From JACDAE01 sp034438015 (GTDB lineage: Bacteria > Chloroflexota > Ktedonobacteria > Ktedonobacterales > Ktedonobacteraceae), in assembly GCA_034438015.1 (NCBI GenBank), contig DAOTTD010000319.1:1-64000 (forward strand): a stretch of DNA of 64,000 nt, in the 5' to 3' direction. Under the pieces are notes generated by a model. It was not told the DNA's origin. It saw only the letters and a list, made by a program, of their open reading frames with translations, and searched no databases. Positions 63,679 to 64,000 of the stretch are shown one piece after another (the first letter of the stretch is position 1; each line of letters opens with the position of its first letter). Made by a program: the position numbers and the translations under genes.

Positions 63679-64000
63679 CTGGGCGACTTACGCTTCGCAT
63701 TACTGGGTCCGCCAGTAGTGCGCCATGCCGATCAGGTGCTGCTGTTCTCCACACGCAAGGAACTCGCGCTCCTCATCTATCTGGCGGTGGAAGGGCGTGT
63801 CCATTTGCGCAAGCAACTCTCTGAGCTGTTCTGGCCAGAAGGTGACGCAATACATGGGCGGGCAGCGCTTCGCATTACCCTGCTCCATCTCCGTCACGCG
63901 CTCGGTGAGCAGGCTGGGAGTGATCCCGTGTCTCATCTCCTCATCACACGTGACACCCTCAGCCTGGATCTCACCGCCGCTCTCGACCTCGACCTGCAGA
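63679..64000 (+). CDS. BTAD/SARP-type transcriptional regulator, truncated by the window
   Basis: The frame is open to the window end and reads LRFALLGPPVVRHADQVL, FSTRKELALLIYLAVEG, LRKQLSELFWPEGD and a following helix. This is the N-terminal winged helix of a SARP/AfsR-type activator, about 107 residues seen. A stop lies at 63673-63675, and the first codon that fits a start is a CTG at 63679 behind AAGGA. An unusual CTG start, or a mutated ATG or GTG, is therefore likely. The rest of the protein is outside the window. Confidence 0.75.
   Translation, partial: MGDLRFALLGPPVVRHADQVLLFSTRKELALLIYLAVEGRVHLRKQLSELFWPEGDAIHGRAALRITLLHLRHALGEQAGSDPVSHLLITRDTLSLDLTAALDLDLQ

Noticed and set aside
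63671..63686. GTTAACTGGGCGA near the window end, resembling the shared promoter block (GTTAACTGGCGA)
   Set aside because: It carries an extra G, lacks the TATACT part, and overlaps the conserved start of the BTAD coding frame, so probably chance.
1..64000. tRNA, rRNA and CRISPR arrays
   Set aside because: No cloverleaf-type T-arm with acceptor pairing, no rRNA-like conserved blocks, and no array of 25-40 bp repeats with equal spacers were seen.

Overview
The window reads like a chromosomal segment of a filamentous, soil-type Chloroflexota bacterium, most likely class Ktedonobacteria. This is an inference from gene content and no rRNA marker is present. The supporting content is BTAD/SARP-type regulators, a stand-alone NRPS module with a P450, an actinomycete-like exopolysaccharide locus, single-ORF IS66 elements and moderate, locally variable GC. 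No tRNA, rRNA or CRISPR array was recognised.

Positions 1-16,000 are a defence island. After a 5'-truncated metallo-beta-lactamase-like remnant comes a same-strand run of genes: a RelE-like/UvrD helicase fusion, a DISARM-type DrmA helicase (interrupted by two single-base frameshifts), DrmB, a Pycsar pair (cNMP-binding/TIR effector and pyrimidine-type nucleotide cyclase), a McrB-like AAA+ GTPase/ATPase, and a DUF2357/McrC-like nuclease whose C-terminus carries an Rx4H HEPN-type motif. No DrmC phospholipase-D protein or DISARM methylase is present, so this is either a stack of independent systems or a composite one.

Positions 16,000-30,000 are accessory genome. It holds a DUF3592 membrane protein, a frameshifted SDR, a sugar isomerase/epimerase, an AlbA_2/HATPase regulator behind a 12-bp tandem repeat, a decayed HdeD-family gene, and a group of DNA-repair or mobility-flavoured genes (MutY/MIG-like glycosylase, RadC, ERCC4/XPF-like nuclease, resolvase-like protein). 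A BTAD regulator, a VOC protein and long stretches without recognisable genes complete it.

Positions 30,000-56,500 look like one co-regulated locus. On the minus strand an NRPS adenylation-carrier protein is followed by a P450. On the plus strand is a long exopolysaccharide operon: DegT aminotransferase, Gfo/Idh dehydrogenase, UDP-sugar dehydrogenase, UDP-GlcNAc 2-epimerase, glycosyltransferase, initiating sugar-phosphate transferase, Wzz/BY-kinase, a Wzy-Wzx fusion, deacetylase, a Cys-nucleophile thioesterase-like protein, two paralogous glycosyltransferases, a second deacetylase-like protein, an IS66 element sitting in a second thioesterase gene, and an exported TIM-barrel-type protein. A nearly identical ~45-bp promoter block precedes both divergent operons, and two paralogous winged-helix regulators flank the polymer locus. 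My main hypothesis is that an amino acid activated by the A-T protein, possibly hydroxylated by the P450, is transferred by the Cys-type TE-like protein to the polysaccharide or its precursor.

Positions 56,500-64,000 contain a flippase remnant, an ATP-grasp ligase, a carbon-nitrogen hydrolase, a C45/acyltransferase-like NTN hydrolase, a small membrane zinc-motif protein, a slipin, two tiny ORFs, Dps and the start of another BTAD regulator that runs off the window. Several genes (DrmA, SDR, possibly DUF3592) carry isolated single-base frameshifts, so assembly errors should be considered before calling them dead.
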